64,000 nucleotides of DNA from Heterobilharzia americana (taxonomy: Eukaryota; Platyhelminthes; Trematoda; Strigeidida; Schistosomatidae), in NCBI GenBank assembly GCA_944470555.2, contig OX104132.1:4783755-4847754 (forward strand), in the 5' to 3' direction. This document shows positions 45,653-58,790 of the stretch, piece by piece; within the stretch, counting starts at the first letter, position 1; every line of letters begins with the position of its first letter. The notes under the pieces are model-generated. The model was not told the origin of the DNA, ran no database searches, and was given only the letters and a program-made list of their open reading frames with translations. The translations under genes and the position numbers were made by a program.

Positions 45653-46326
45653 CTAGTATTTTACTTGGGGTGGACAGGAGAGTGATTCCGCGCCATTTCT
45701 TGTAAGCACTGAGGTCTCCCTTCTTCGGAAGTTTGACAAGGTAACCCTTCTTCCAATCACTAACCAGGTACCTTCCCTTCCTTCCACACCTTCTGCAATA
45801 GTGGTGTGAGCATGTCCGCTGTTGTCTCTGCGTCTGTTCTCAGTGCTTCTGGCGGTATTCCATCTGGTCCTGCTGCTTTCCCGCATTTCAGTAGCTTTAT
45901 GGCGTTCAGGACTTCCATTTTCGTTGGGGGATTTATGTTCACTTGTAATTCAGCGGCTGGGCTGCAGGTGGTATTTCTGGACGAAGTGCAGGTGGTGGTC
46001 GGTTCAAGAGCTTCTTGAAGTGGTCGACCCATCGTTTCCTCTGTTTCTCTTCTTTTGTAATTAAATTTCCTTCTTCATCTTTTATTGGTTTCATCTGTGT
46101 TGGTCTCTACCCTCGCAGATAGTAATCTGGCTATTTGATACAATGTCGTCAGGTCTCTGTCTCTCCTACCAGCAGCCTGTTCTGCTTCACTTGCCAGTGT
46201 TTCGTAGAAGTGTCTTTTGTCGTTGCGTGCACTCTTCTTCATTTCTTTGTCCAGTGTTTTATACATTGTGCTCAGTTCCTCTTGTCGTTGAGCATCCTTG
46301 CACTGGTTTATCTTCTGCTTCACCAT
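45653..46326 (-). pseudogene. RTE linker and RT N-terminal region (three broken frames)
   Basis: Pieces in order: QCKDAQRQEELSTMYKTLDK and HFYETLASEAEQAAGRRD (46326-46075); NINPPTKMEVLNAIKLLK and KAAGPDGIPPEALRTDAE with KVWKEGKVPG (46032-45760), the RT entry motif. The next frame runs through KKGYLVKLPKKGDLS towards the fingers. Frameshifts near 46050 and 45770 separate them. Confidence 0.85.
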
Positions 46327-46468
46327 CCTCCTCTCCCTGCTCTATCAGCTTCCAGGTATCCGTCGAGATCCATTCCTTGTCTTCTTTCTTTTTCCTTCCT
46401 ATACTGTTGTGCAGGTTTCTTTCCACATAGCTTGCAAAGACTTCCAGTGTTCTTCCACACAGGTTTCT

Positions 46469-47383
46469 TCAGGTATGTTGCTCGATGTCTCCCATTTTGT
46501 CTTGATGGCTGACTGTCGTGAAGATCTCCTTTGTAGTTTCATTCTTCAGTTTCCGAGTGTTGTACTTGAATTGAGGTCCTTCACCAGCTTCCTTGAAGGC
46601 TTTTAACTTGATTTGGAAGGTTCCTTGCACTAGATAGTGGTCTGAACCTACATCTGCTCCTCTTCTTGACCTTGTGTCAAATAGACTGCGTCTCCATTTT
46701 CTCGAGATTGAGATAAAGTCGATTTGATTTTTAGTGTGTCCATCTGGTGAAATCCATGTCGCTTTGTGGATATCTTTGTGCCTGAACACACTGCCTCCAA
46801 TCACCAAATCGTTGAATGTGCAGAATTCTGCAAACAATTCTCCATTCTCATTCATTTCACCGAGCGCCTCTCGACCCATGGTTAGTTCTCTTCCTGTGTT
46901 GTCCCCTCCCAGTTTGGCATTCATGTCGCCCATTAGAATTTTGATATTGCCAACTGACGTCTTGTCCAGTGTTGATTGCAGTTGTCTGTAGAAATCCTCC
47001 TTTTTCTCTTGCTCTGCATTATTTGTAGGTGCACAGCTAGGCATTGTATGATTGTGACCTTCCTTCCTTTTGAGTTGAATCTTGCTGTCATGATCCTGGA
47101 GGAGATTGGTTCCCACTGCATGAGAGCCTTCGATGCTCTTCATGAGGACATCATGATAGCCACTCCATAACTCAGTGTGCTCGTGGTTGGCGTCTGGGTG
47201 ACCGGAGTAGATTATTGATTCTCCAGTTGACAGTTTGGAGAGTCCACTCCCATTCCATCTGCTTTCGCAAATCCCAAGCACTTCACTGTGATACCTTCTC
47301 ATCTCGTTTGCAATCTGGGCTGCCTTACTGGGTTCAAACATGGTGCGGACATTCCATATCCCCACGTTTACTTTTGTTTTCAT
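46469..47383 (-). pseudogene. RTE apurinic endonuclease domain
   Basis: A 304-codon ORF starting MKTKVNVGIWNVRTM, which holds the first endonuclease motif (Asn). Next is LGICESRWNGSG with the catalytic Glu. A region with two compensating frameshifts (about residues 80-115) follows. Then come ILMGDMNAKLGGDNTG (Asp and Asn), IHKATWISPDGHTKNQIDF, and GADVGSDHYLVQG with the terminal Asp-His. All catalytic residues of an APE-type nuclease are visible. The enzyme nicks target DNA for target-primed reverse transcription. The out-of-frame patch probably spoils folding. The ORF continues into VSHQDKMGDIEQ before losing frame near 46470. Confidence 0.9.
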
Positions 47384-47822
47384 CGAGAGAGAGGTGACAC
47401 ATCGGCCAATTGGCTTCCCGAAGGCAGGCTTACACCAACTGGCGTCATTTCGCCTCTCCGATTCCAGCGGGGAATAAGTTTGTTTTCATTTTTTATATTT
47501 TGTTTGTGCTTTGAAGTTTCTTTAGCGGTTAGATTTGTTTTACGGGGTAGGGTTGCTAGCCGTATGCCCAACCTTCCCTCTTTACCCGGGCTTAGGACCG
47601 GCTAGTAACTAGTAAACTAGTTAACCAGGCGAGGTTGAATGCTTATTACAAAATAACCTAAAATTGGATGGGGTTTGTCAAAGCATAAGTCATCAAGATG
47701 ATCAGGTAACAACAACGTGTTGAGAAAGAAATTGTCATCATAGTGAACCTTTATTGATAAATTATACCCTGAATTCAGTTTTGTCGTACTAATATCCTTG
47801 AGCTGGATTGAAAACTACGACA

Positions 47823-49062
47823 CGAACAGGCTGGATTCAGGAAGTAAAAATCATGTGCGGATCAAATTGCAACGCTACGCATCATCGTAGAACAGAGCAT
47901 AAAATGGCAGTGAACTCTCCACATTAACTTCATTGACTTGAAAAGGGCTTTGATCGAGAAGTAATTTGGCAACTCCTTCAACACTTCGGAATACCGCAAA
48001 CCTTTATCAATCTCATTCAACAACTACATGAAGACACCACATGCCAAGTAATCCACAATGGCATGCTTAGTGATGTCTTTGAAGTGAAGACGGGAAGGAG
48101 TAAGACAAGGCTGCCTACTATCACTAATGATCTTCCTGATTGTGATGAACTGGATTATGCAGCGAACTGTGAATAGCAAGAAGACTAGCATACTCTGGAC
48201 CGGGGAAAAGATCCTAGAAGCTTTGGATTTCACCGACGATTTATGTTTAATGTCTCACAAATTCGAAGATCTACAGGCGAAATCCAACAAGTTGATAGAA
48301 GAGGCAAGGCAGCAAAAAAGGAACTTCAAGTGAATGTAGAGAAGACGGAGGTGATGAAGATACCCAGACATCACCACCACCAACAACAACAAGAAGCACT
48401 AATCACCATCAACGGGAGACACCTAAAGGAAGTTGTCTCTTTCACCTACACCTTGCCAGGCAGCATCGTTTCAACTGCAGGCGACACAGACGAGGATGTC
48501 AAAACCGGGATTGGAAAGACAGCAAGACAGGGTTTCACTAATCTGAAACCAGTGTGGAGATCTACTGCACTCAACACAAAGAACAAGATCCGGATTTTCA
48601 ACACCAATGTCAAGTAAGTGCTGTTATATGGTTCAGAAACTTGGCGTGTCACGAAAAGCATTTCCGTTCATCAACAGCTGCCTACGCTGGCTCGATACTG
48701 AAGCTCAGATGGCCAGAAAGAATAAGCAACTAGGAAACCACTCTGGTAACGATACAACCAAGAACCTATCGCCCAACAACTATGCAGAATAAAGTGGAGA
48801 TGGATTCGATTGGGCATACACTGAGAAGGCCAACTGCGAACATCACGCGCCAGGCCAAATGATCGAGTGGAACCCAGATGGGAAACAACGAGTTGGGCGT
48901 CCATGGTGAGGGTGAGATGGAGGAGATCGTGTGATGAAGAAATGAGAGCTTCTGGGCAGTCATGGAGCCAGGTTCAAAAGATTTTGCAGAACAGAGTGCA
49001 CTGGAGACGTGCTACTGAATCCCTATAATCTACTAGGACAAATAACAATAATGACAATAATC
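47823..49062 (+). pseudogene. RTE-type LINE, 3' 1.24 kb, partly inside the right arm
   Basis: It starts in RT (QAGFRK, then the region of SIEWQ and IDLKRALI), with VRQGCLLSLMIFLIVMNW (48110) and the catalytic box altered to DFTDDLCLMSHKFEDLQ (48228). From 48271 onward it is the mirror of 4176-4967: KTEVMKIPRHHHHQQQQ, then NGRHLKEVVSFTY and the tail AATAACAATAATGACAAT. ORFs of 68 and 124 codons cover parts. It is 5'-truncated and frameshifted. Confidence 0.88.
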
Positions 49063-52000
49063 AGAATGCTGTTGTACTGAAAAATGTCAGCTGTCTGTTA
49101 CTCAATAATCTCAGAAGGAGATTGATTAGTAGTGTTAACGTGGAGGTCATCATAATCAGCCTGTACCGTAAATATTTAAACATCTAGCTTTATGAAATCC
49201 CCTGTATCAGTACAACACAGAAGGGGGGAAATTCAGATTCCATACTGATTGTTCTCCAAATGACTTTTAGCCTTGTCCAAACGTCACATTTTGTTGCCTG
49301 ACACTAAAAGGAGGAGGGTCTTTGATGGGGTAAAACCAGCTCTCTGTTGTGACCCGATTTGGCCCAGTTATTGTTTTTTGGTTGATTAGGAATTACTTGG
49401 AGGACGGCTACCTTCTACTCCTTCTTTCGATCGCTCCATGAACATTTGCATTTATCCGGATACATTCGGTCCTAGGAACATGATATAAAACTCAATGTTT
49501 TGGGAATTACAATCACCTATTCCCACCTAAAAAATATGTGGGTTGAAACCGATGTGTGATGATTCACTTGGCCCAGTGACAAAACAACAGTTTCTGTAAG
49601 TCGAAATTTTTGACTTCACACAATCTGCATGAACGGTTAGTCGACGATCTTCCGTTCTTCATGAATGAAGGAAAATAAAATGCTAGCATTTTAATGCAGT
49701 GTAATGATATGAAACACTCTGTAGGCCCGCATGTGTCAATGCATTTCTGCACAACAAGAAGATAATTCAACGTCGATGCGCTTATATCTGGAAGTTAAAC
49801 TCAGTACTTGTCTACAGACATAAAACGCTGATACTATGGACATACATTGTGAGCTTAACTTAAGCGGATTTCTGATTCAGCCGATACTTTCTGTGATGAT
49901 ACAATTACGGCACGTTCTTCCACTCTGTGTATACACATTTACTGAGCACTATAAACAGTGAGAGGAGACAACTTTACTTCTACCTTTGAGTACATCCCAG
50001 TATTCAGAGAAAAACTTGTTTGATATTCAAACAAGTCTTCAACTAATACTTTGTAGAACACGTTTCACCGTCGAAGCATAGTCAGTCTTGACTGGAGGTA
50101 AGGATGATAATAACAAAACGTATAATTAAACAGAGTACTTCAGGCAACCTCGCCTCATATAATGTCTGAAAGATAACTGTCAGCCTTATGCTTTACTGAA
50201 TGAGTCACAGGGTAAAATCTGTAACAAGATTCTTGTTGATATAATATGCATTTATAGTAATTACCGTGTCTGTTGTAAAGTTGAACATCAACTTAGTTGC
50301 GATGAGTGTTGTAAAAATCGGTTGTTCGGAACATGTAGGAATGGAAAGTCCTGAAACTCTGCAGCACATCTCAGTGGAAACACCTAGGTCACATGGTTGC
50401 GTATAGATCTTTCACTTGTGTCGATTACAGCTCATCAGCTAAGTGAACTGAGGCATTCATTTTACAGACAAATCTAATTTATCGAGTCATCCAATAATCT
50501 TCCTGGTTGGAACATACCGGCATACTGCTAGACTACGTGATATTTTGCGACCTGTGCACAAATCGAGTGGTCCATGTTGACGTTCTATCCAATATCAAAG
50601 AGCACTGTCACCATTGTGTTTGGTGACAACAACCTACCGGATATCGGGGATTGGCATGAACCAGACAGTTATTCTGTAATTCACCGAGTGAAGATCAGTC
50701 TCAGTGGCCAAAATGATCAGAATTCTCCTCACACACACACACACACATACAATGAACCTATTGATGGTAAAGCTACTTGACTCCTTCCCCAAGAGGTGGA
50801 GTTGGTGTTCCTTGATTTCGCATGGCCTACATTCAATGTCCAAGTGACAGTTCACTGTTAAGGTACTTGGTGTTCCTTTATCTTTCCTGTTGCCGTAATT
50901 CGTAGGATCACGAATTGAGTCTGAGGGCGGTAGGTCTTTATATCAATGCTTGGAAGACAGTGATACAGAACTGTTTACCGAATAAGCAAATATAAGTTTA
51001 TCATCAAATCAAGAAATCTATGAATAAATAATATAATTATTCCATTACTATATGCCGACTACAAGAAAGCAGTCTCTGTTGGAATGATTTCATGTCTGTC
51101 TCTGAGATCCCTATTTTATTCTTCCAGATTTCCGTTTTGTATGCAGATGCGATAAATATCATTCAACCTGTCGATTAACCAACCTCGTTAGCGATATTTT
51201 CGCTACTTTAAAATTATAGTAGGGACTTTGTAGACTGGCACCTCTAAAGCGTCATGCAGTAGCATAGATAGTACAAGGCTGTAAAATAACTACAGGAAAC
51301 TTCAGGAGGGAACTAATATCGAGGACTATTAATCGGCAAATATCTGCTGATAACTTACATGACAAGCGATAAATGACGAGCAATGAAATACTGCTGCTCC
51401 TGTAATGGTTTGTAACACAAAGCACCGTGTGTGCACTAACCTAACCACATTCATTCTGTGTCAAACTGAAGGTGGTTCGAGCAGTTCTCGCACCCAAATA
51501 GCAAACAGCTTCAGTTGTGCCTAAGGTTCTGCATCTAGACGTTTGGCTTTGATGTAGCGAGTCACCCTGAACGCTCTTACTTTGTCCACTGTATTACTGC
51601 TAAATATAGAAGAATGGGACTCACAATCAATTTACTTTCGCCTTCTTTCCAGCCATGAACTTTGGTTCTGGGTAACGCTTACCTGGCATTGCTTGCTGTT
51701 CTGTGGAATATGGAAAACAGCAAAGAATGTTCCATCGCAGAATTCCTTCCCGTGAAATGGGGTTATAATTGTCGAGAAGGGAATGACCTAAACCCACCCA
51801 TATTGGCCACATATACACATGCAACCTTCAATCTGTAGTTCGCCTACCACATCTGTTGTCCATTTTTTCAACAGAGTGACAGCACAGAATCTTTTGTGAT
51901 CCAGCATTTTATGCGCCAATTTATCATTGAGCAACTCTAAAGCAATTTTTGGAACCATTTTTGTCCAAGACGATGGTTTTGTTTTCCCAGCCTGATGACA

Positions 52001-53239
52001 ATGCACTAATGCACTATCAACTAACAATTCTTAATGATAATTACAACAGTGAAACACTACTGACGAGTGATGAAGTTTCGAGAAGATTCACAGACTCATA
52101 ACAGTATCAAGCATACACAAAATCTCTTGGTCTAGTTATTTCAGTTCTGCTGGTTTTCATTCTTTCAGTCATTCATTGAACTGATAGATGTTTCGTGACA
52201 ACATTCACAAAGAAAAAGAAACTGCTGTCGTGGAAGCTCTTTGACCGGCGAAATTCCCCTATTTCCAGGTAGTCCGAACGCCTTCGAGCTCAAAGAATTT
52301 TAAAAAACGATGGAAATTGTTTTCATGTCGTGATGAAAATGATGGCGCTTACGTTTCCAATGATCTTCGGTAATTTGCCATGGATGTTTCAACATCTGTC
52401 GTGCATAGTCACCAGTCGATCATCGTGCGCCAGTAGTTTAAAAGTAGCGAGGCAGTATGCGAATTCCACCAGCCATTGCAGTGTCCATTTAAGTAAAAAT
52501 CAAAACCGAAGTGACCATCTTGCCGCACTTAGCTTGCTCACGCTCCAGTCTCAGTGATTTTGTCTTGTGCTCGTAATTTACTGTGTTTTCAGGAAGGCTT
52601 TACCTTATAAGAATTCACGTTAGAGCATCAGTTGGAGTGGAGGCAAATACTGTTGAAGACAATTTATAAATTACCACTTGACTGTGTGAGAAACTTAACA
52701 TTTTTTTGAAAAAAGACTTCGGCATTGTCACAACTCACATGAGCAGCCAGTTGAAAAATTTCCTGACAATTCACAACCTCAGAAGAGTTCGATGTTACAA
52801 TTCAGCTACTCGCTAGTGACATGCAACATAAGGTATAAACAAGTCTGGTTGCATTTATTGTTTATTGCTTGTACATCAAAGAACAGGAAAGGGTTATGTC
52901 AGTAATTTAATCTACGTAGCAAACACAGTACAGTGTCATTCGTTGAGTTAGAACATAAAGAGACGGATGCAATCAAACGGACGTATATCTTACGGATAAT
53001 TTTATTTCCATTCTTGTTTGCCTGCACTTGAGTCGATGAGGTGACTTCGGCGAATGCCAATCAATATGACTGCAGTGGTTGGACTAAAAACCTACCTATC
53101 TTAGTGGTATTGGCAACACTAGCGCATGCATCATGTAGAGTCCTAGAAGAATTTATGAGTTTGCAAGGTTCAGCATTATTGTCTACCGTGTGGCTGTTTC
53201 TTTCAGTCAGTCATTCTAGGTCTACTGGACAAAATGAGA
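48271..53239. repeat. Right arm of the long inverted repeat
   Basis: Reverse complement of 1-4967. Its inner edge lies within an uninterrupted RTE LINE, while the matching edge on the left abuts unrelated sequence. The right arm is therefore more likely the original and the left the copy. The outer edge is at least at 53239; the window start prevents seeing whether homology goes further. No gene is recognised outside the RTE tail. Confidence 0.95.
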
Positions 53240-56049
53240 CGACAGTGTGATCACTAGTGTACGAAGTGATCTTCAGTTCAAATCACAATACCATAGCTTA
53301 GTTTTGTGCAATTTATCAAGTGTTTCCCCATCCTTGGAGTTTGATAGGTCACCTTAAGTGAGCGAAAAGCATCCTCAAAGACATACCTTGGATTCGGCAC
53401 ATCTGATTGTTTATTGAACTAAAAGATTTAGGTTAAATTATTTTGTAAATCGTCGTTTTGAGATTGAGTATTCACCGGCAACAGCTGACTGACAAATTCC
53501 ACTGGCTAGTCACGATTTGGGCCATTTCAAGAGGCAGATATTTTTAACCCATTGTAGATAGTGTCAGTCGACATAGCAGTGGTGATTGCTTTTCTCATTC
53601 ATTCGCTCCAAAGACACTGAAGTGATCACAACCTCTGTATAATCTGCCTTATGGTGAGCCAACTGCGCACCTCAATAATTTCATCATCTGTTTTACGAAA
53701 ACCAGAAATATTCATCAACTCTGCCGTACAACCTTTCGAATAACTTTGTGATGTGCATTTTGAAACGAAATCGATAACGTTGACAACAGCAGCTGGAAAG
53801 ACAAAGCAATAAGAACGAATTCTTCATTTAAACATTTATTTTCTTTGCATAAAGTTGACAGTTTTATTCAAACCTTGAAATCCAATTGGTGTAATCCTTC
53901 ATAACTTTCCACATTCTCTCAAATCGCAACGAATCCGAAATTGTATCTGTCCCTTGATTTCTGACCTGATCGAGGAAAGCAGAAACAAAGATTTTATTTG
54001 TCAATATGTAATCATAATTTATAACAAAAAAAAATCCCCATTCATCTCAAAAATAATATGACTGTTATGTCGTCATTATAATTACAAACCTCAAACATAC
54101 ATTTTGCAGGTCTGTAAAATAATATTTATCGTACTTGAGGGCTTCTGCTTGTTGCCACTTTGACCACCACATTCCACTTGAATGAACATGCCAATACACA
54201 CTGTGAACAGCATGATACAAAGTTGTATGATTTTGGCAACCCTGATACTGAGAAGAATCGATTGCTTCATGAATACCATCTTGCTGATCACACCGGAAAA
54301 TTTGAATCGCTATTTATATACGCCAATCCATTTTTTCAGTCTACTCTGACCAATCGTAATTGCAAGAGAATCCTGCTTCTATTCACAGAGAGCTGTCTAT
54401 ATATGTGTCTGCATATAGTTACATACACCTCTTTTCGATATACAGCCACTATACGCAGGCATTGATATAGCTTCCATAGCCGACAGATGGAATGTTTTGA
54501 CATAGGTCACGACCATATCTATATTTCAAGAACAGATGGCTAGAAATAATAATTAAAGTGAAAACAACAACATTTTGTCTCACAATCGCGCAACTCGCTC
54601 TATCCATCGAGACGATGTCACGGTATCAACTATACTGCGATAGATAGGTAACCAAATCTAATGGTGCTGTCAGGTTGAATGCTGTACACTGAGCTCGCTT
54701 TATTTTCTTTGGTGAAGATGAGTGTGGATAGAAATCACCTGATTAGTACGGTTTGTGGCTACCTAACTTCTTCTATAAGTCCAACCTTCCAATACACCAG
54801 ACAAAAAACAATTCTGTACAGTGTTTATTACGTGCACGAAATTATCACAGAGACCGTTTCATTTTCTGCGATGGAAACGTGACACGGAATGAATGAAATC
54901 TGGCTTGTATACACATACTGTGTCATATCTTAAGCAAGCAGGTGAATGACAAAGCCATATTTCTCTTCATCTATGACATGACAAGAAAGTTGTCAACTAC
55001 ATATTCATGTCGATTGTCTTAATCCAGAAAGTGCTGATCAGAGCCACAAGCTGACGTCATGATATAGTCAACTGAATCTGCAGATATCGACTTCAAGTGC
55101 TGACAGTTGAAGACAGAAAAAACTAGATGCCCAATTTATTGTACCCGGAGAAACAGATTGCACCATTCATCCTATATCGGCCGTCTGCATCGAATCACTG
55201 TTAAAAAGACGCACCCTTGAAAATAATGGAATGAAGTGACTGGATGTTATCAAGTAGGAGATTATGTCAATGAGAACGCAGTCATGGACCGACAACTCTG
55301 GTATTCAGTGATGCAAAATGTACCGAGAATGCAATACGGTAAATGACAATCAGCTTCGCATTTTGTGATGGTAGGCGAAACTTGAAAACCAATGCTGAAA
55401 CTTGGATGAAGACTTGAAGTCATTCTTATATCACCATGGATCATTCCGCTTCCATATACACTGCTTCTTATTTCCTTATGTACGTCACTCGGGCATGGAA
55501 ATGTATTACGAGTTTATCACTAACTGGTATCCAATGACTGAATGTTGTGAGTTCGCCTTCGGATAAACTGGTAGAAGGCAATAAAGTGTAGTACACTCTC
55601 GACTTACACAAAATCGAATTTTTTTTACTTTAAATGGGTAAATATTTAAACAACATAATATTTGCGGTATAAGTTGGTATAACGCGTCCGTATGCTAAAA
55701 ATATGTAAGCCTTTCCATAACCAGAATGATTTTGAGCACGCTTAAGTGCCATGTCGTTTTATCAAAATATCTCGGACAACATGCACACACACTAAGAGTC
55801 CCTTTCTCAGACATTTTCTAGCCATAATCAAACTTTTCGGGAGTTTTGCTGTGGGGTCTAACTTTTAACTTTAATTGCATACCAGAACTACAATTAAAGA
55901 TAAACATACACGATACTGACACAAATGAAAATATTTCTAGCTTCCTTGTGGTAGGCATTTAGATTTTGCTGATTGAATTTTTCCTACTCATATTAAAGTA
56001 ATTTTTTACACTGTTGTATTTTACTGCACCACCACTGGGATCTTTTTCG
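53240..56049. other. No gene recognised
   Basis: AT-rich, with only short ORFs (up to 101 codons at 54160-54465) that resemble no family I know. No clear tails, LTRs or RT motifs. Confidence 0.5.
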
Positions 56050-58190
56050 ACTGTTATAACCAGCGCTTTTGGAATGTCTGGCCAGTGAGGGCCCGAAGTC
56101 TGCCCATGTCTTCTTTTAAGTTTACTGGCCCTCAGTTGCAGTTCGTCTATCTAGAAAATTTCTTCATGGATGATCAAATAACTCCAGAACACACAAAGTT
56201 TGGATACACAAGCTATGTTTACAAGAAGTTGCTGAACAAGCTTGGGAGCGCTATTAAAGCCTCTTTCAGAAAAACCTATTGTTTGGAAGCAAGAAGTGAT
56301 AAAGGCTAGTTTTTCGTCTGACCAAAAAGCCTTTGATTAACCGCCGAGTTACGTATGTGTTCAACAGATGTCGGCTGCTGTACGTGCAGACACTGTCATT
56401 AACAGATGGGCCAACATCGCTGATCGTGCGTATAAAAGAATGCCCAAACAGGTTGAAGGCATTGCTGAGCCAACACGGAATGACCGACTAACCACTCTAG
56501 AGAGAAAGACTGACATACATGATGGCTGACCATTTTGCAGTCACACAGATGGTCGCAGAAGTTCTACAGATGCCGACACCGTAGTTATGAAGAAACTCAG
56601 AGCATGACTGCCTCAGAAAGTAGCACATGTTGGCAACATAAGAAGTTTAGCAATGAAGCACGTCACTGTCTGTTGACGTGGGATTTTATTGCCCTCTTCA
56701 TCTGGGCACGGAAAGGCTGATGCTCAGTGACTACCGATATCGCCGGAGGAAAACAACTCAGTCCTTTGTTTCGCGTAACACATGAGAAGATCTAAGCGCA
56801 GTTCCTGGTTGGCACTGTGGCAGAAGTGAGCATCCATACCCCCTCTCTCGCGGAAAGAACGCCGCTCCAACCCAACCTTGATGCTCCGAGCGGGGGCAGA
56901 TCTACAATCGCTATCTATGGAACCAAAGTTTTGAATGCAAACTTCGGTTTTTATACATTATTTTAATGGGAATATGCTATCGCTAACGTACCTTCTTCTA
57001 TTATTGGGGTGGGTCTCCTTCAACATGGCAAAATGTCGGTAGACTCTTGCCCCAATAGGCTGGTTAGCCTTAGTAGTGAGTCCTTGATCTCAGGCATTGC
57101 CACGGACACGGAATCATTAAATCCGGTGGTCGCTCTAGCCATAACACATCCATGCATGAGTCCCCACAGCAAGAATTTCCCGAGCACAAACAAACGGACT
57201 ACGCGAAGTTACCGCCGAAACATACAGTGATGCACTATATCGTTATCAATTTCAGGGAATCCTGAAAGATTGGATTTCAAAAGACTGTAGATAGCAGGAC
57301 GGGAACTCATTAAGCTTCTGAAGTTAGGAATTACTCGTCCTTCCAAGAACCCACGGTCACCGCGTCTTCACATGGTTCCTAAAAACGTCTCAGGTGAAAT
57401 TCAACCTTGTGGTGATTATCGAACGTTAAATAAGGACATGGTCCCTGATAGACATCCATTCCTTGCATGCATGATTTTATGGACTCCATGATGAAAGTAA
57501 ATATCTTTTAAGAAAGATCTCGTATGGTTTATTAGCATACCTCATGAAACCCAATTATGTTCCCCAGACGACGAACACTGCTCTCTTCGGAATGTTTGAA
57601 TTTATTCGTATGCAGTTTAGTATGGTAAAAGTCGCTCAAACCTTCCGAACTTTCCAACGGTTTCATGGTGTAGCTTTTGTGAGTGTATACATAAGCGACT
57701 TACTAGTAACTATCAAATGTGAAACGTAACATCTGTGACACCTAAGGACATCTTTTGAACGACTGTGTGAATACAGCATTACAAACATTACGTCAAGTTG
57801 TAAATTGGGCAAAGAATGTCCATAAATTTATCCCATAGTTGGTCAGAACGGTGATAAACCAGTTTCATAGGAAGTAGATCCAGTTAAAGAATATTCTATT
57901 TCAGACTCGATTCGAAAGCTTCGCATGTTTCTTCGGCTAATAAACGTTTATCGACGCTTTATACCTAATTTTGCTGGAATAACCCAACCACTGACAGATT
58001 TATTACAAGGACGAGCTGAAGGATTATACTTGACCAAGCGGTCCTTGATGCTTTTGGCAAAAATAAAGCCTGTTGTAAGTTCTGAAACTCTTTTCTCCCG
58101 TCATGATTCAGGAGCACCACTAGCGATCATGACAGATGCTTCAAGTGTTGCCATGGTCACAGTCTTACAACAGTTTACCCATGGTTAATA
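56050..58190 (+). pseudogene. Decayed Ty3/gypsy element (copy D): gag, protease, RT, RNase H start
   Basis: Gag-like reading near 56100-56500 includes ITPEHTKFGYTSYVYKKL and AAVRADTVINRWANIADRAY. Protease near 56805-57060: LVGTVAEVSI stands where an LVDTGAEVS active site is expected, so the catalytic Asp is lost. Then come STIAIYGTKVLNANFGFYT and ANVPSSIIGVGLLQHGKMSVD. RT: LLKLGITRPSKN and LHMVPKNVSGEIQPCGDYR (57320-57430), FGMFEFIRMQFSMV (57590), a remnant VYISDLLVT (57690) in place of YxDD, and LRLINVYRRFIPNFAGITQPL (57930-57990). RNase H starts IMTDASSVAMVTVLQQF and stops at an insertion at 58190. Confidence 0.8.
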
Positions 58191-58790
58191 AATAGCCAAG
58201 TACACAAATATTTTATTCTCACAATATTAATTTAATACGAGAGAAGTCAGTTTAAGGGCATCATCACACTGACAGATGCTGAAAAGATTTAAGGGATCCT
58301 AAACAGTACAGAAGGGGTATCAATAAATCCTATTAAAAACATCAAAAGATTCCTCTGGTTATGAAACGAACTAGAAAATGTCACTTTCCAGCGTATACAG
58401 ACGGTTAAAGTTTAGATCGTTTTCAGTTATTTTTTTCATCATTCAGCGCACAGTTCCAAATCCTCCTCACAGGCAGTCGACATGTTTGACTCGTCTTCAT
58501 AATGCCACGTTACACCAGATAAACATCCATTTTACTACTAATCATTGTGATCACAGCTTCAGGGACAAGACGGACCCACAATAACGATTTTGGGAATCAC
58601 TAAGCTTCCACATAATCTTGTAATCCTAGTGAATATCTACGTCCAAGCATTTTCCCCTATTCAAATGTTACCGTTCACAGCACTATAAGTTTGTGCCATT
58701 ACAATTAGGTGTTTTTGTGCAGAGGGATAAACATTTGAAGAAATACAATCGGATTTTCATACTGTTCACTTTAAGGTATGCAGTATTACC
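58190..58790 (-). repeat. LINE 3'-end-like insertion in gypsy D
   Basis: Related to 26100-26930 (shared blocks around GAAGTCAGTTTAAGGGC, GTCGACATGTTTGACTC, CAGATAAACATCCATTTTA). On the minus strand it ends at about 58190-58215 with a short AT-rich tail. It interrupts RNase H between LQQF and the YAFIIFTDH remnant at 59380. Its 5' limit is not clear and may reach 59340. Confidence 0.6.

Larger units (their letters stand above)
44367..47635 (-). mobile_element. Near full-length RTE-type LINE, 3.27 kb, minus strand
   Basis: Bounded by a perfect 16-bp target-site duplication. In element order it has a 0.25 kb 5' untranslated region (47635-47384), the apurinic endonuclease, a linker, reverse transcriptase, the 3' signature and a TAA/AAT tail (44389-44367). 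The length fits the RTE clade (about 3.2-3.9 kb with a single main ORF). Coding is broken by several frameshifts and at least one stop (in the KL*PEQAGF region near 45610), so it is a recent but dead copy. It is the best reference here for the RTE fragments at 4176, 7456, 11374, 34796 and 47823. Confidence 0.93.

Noticed and set aside
1..53239. The whole inverted structure as an assembly artefact
   Set aside because: Not excluded, but the arms and the gypsy copies differ by real substitutions and indels and have distinct flanks, so a simple mirrored contig error is less likely. I kept it as a finding with a long-read check.
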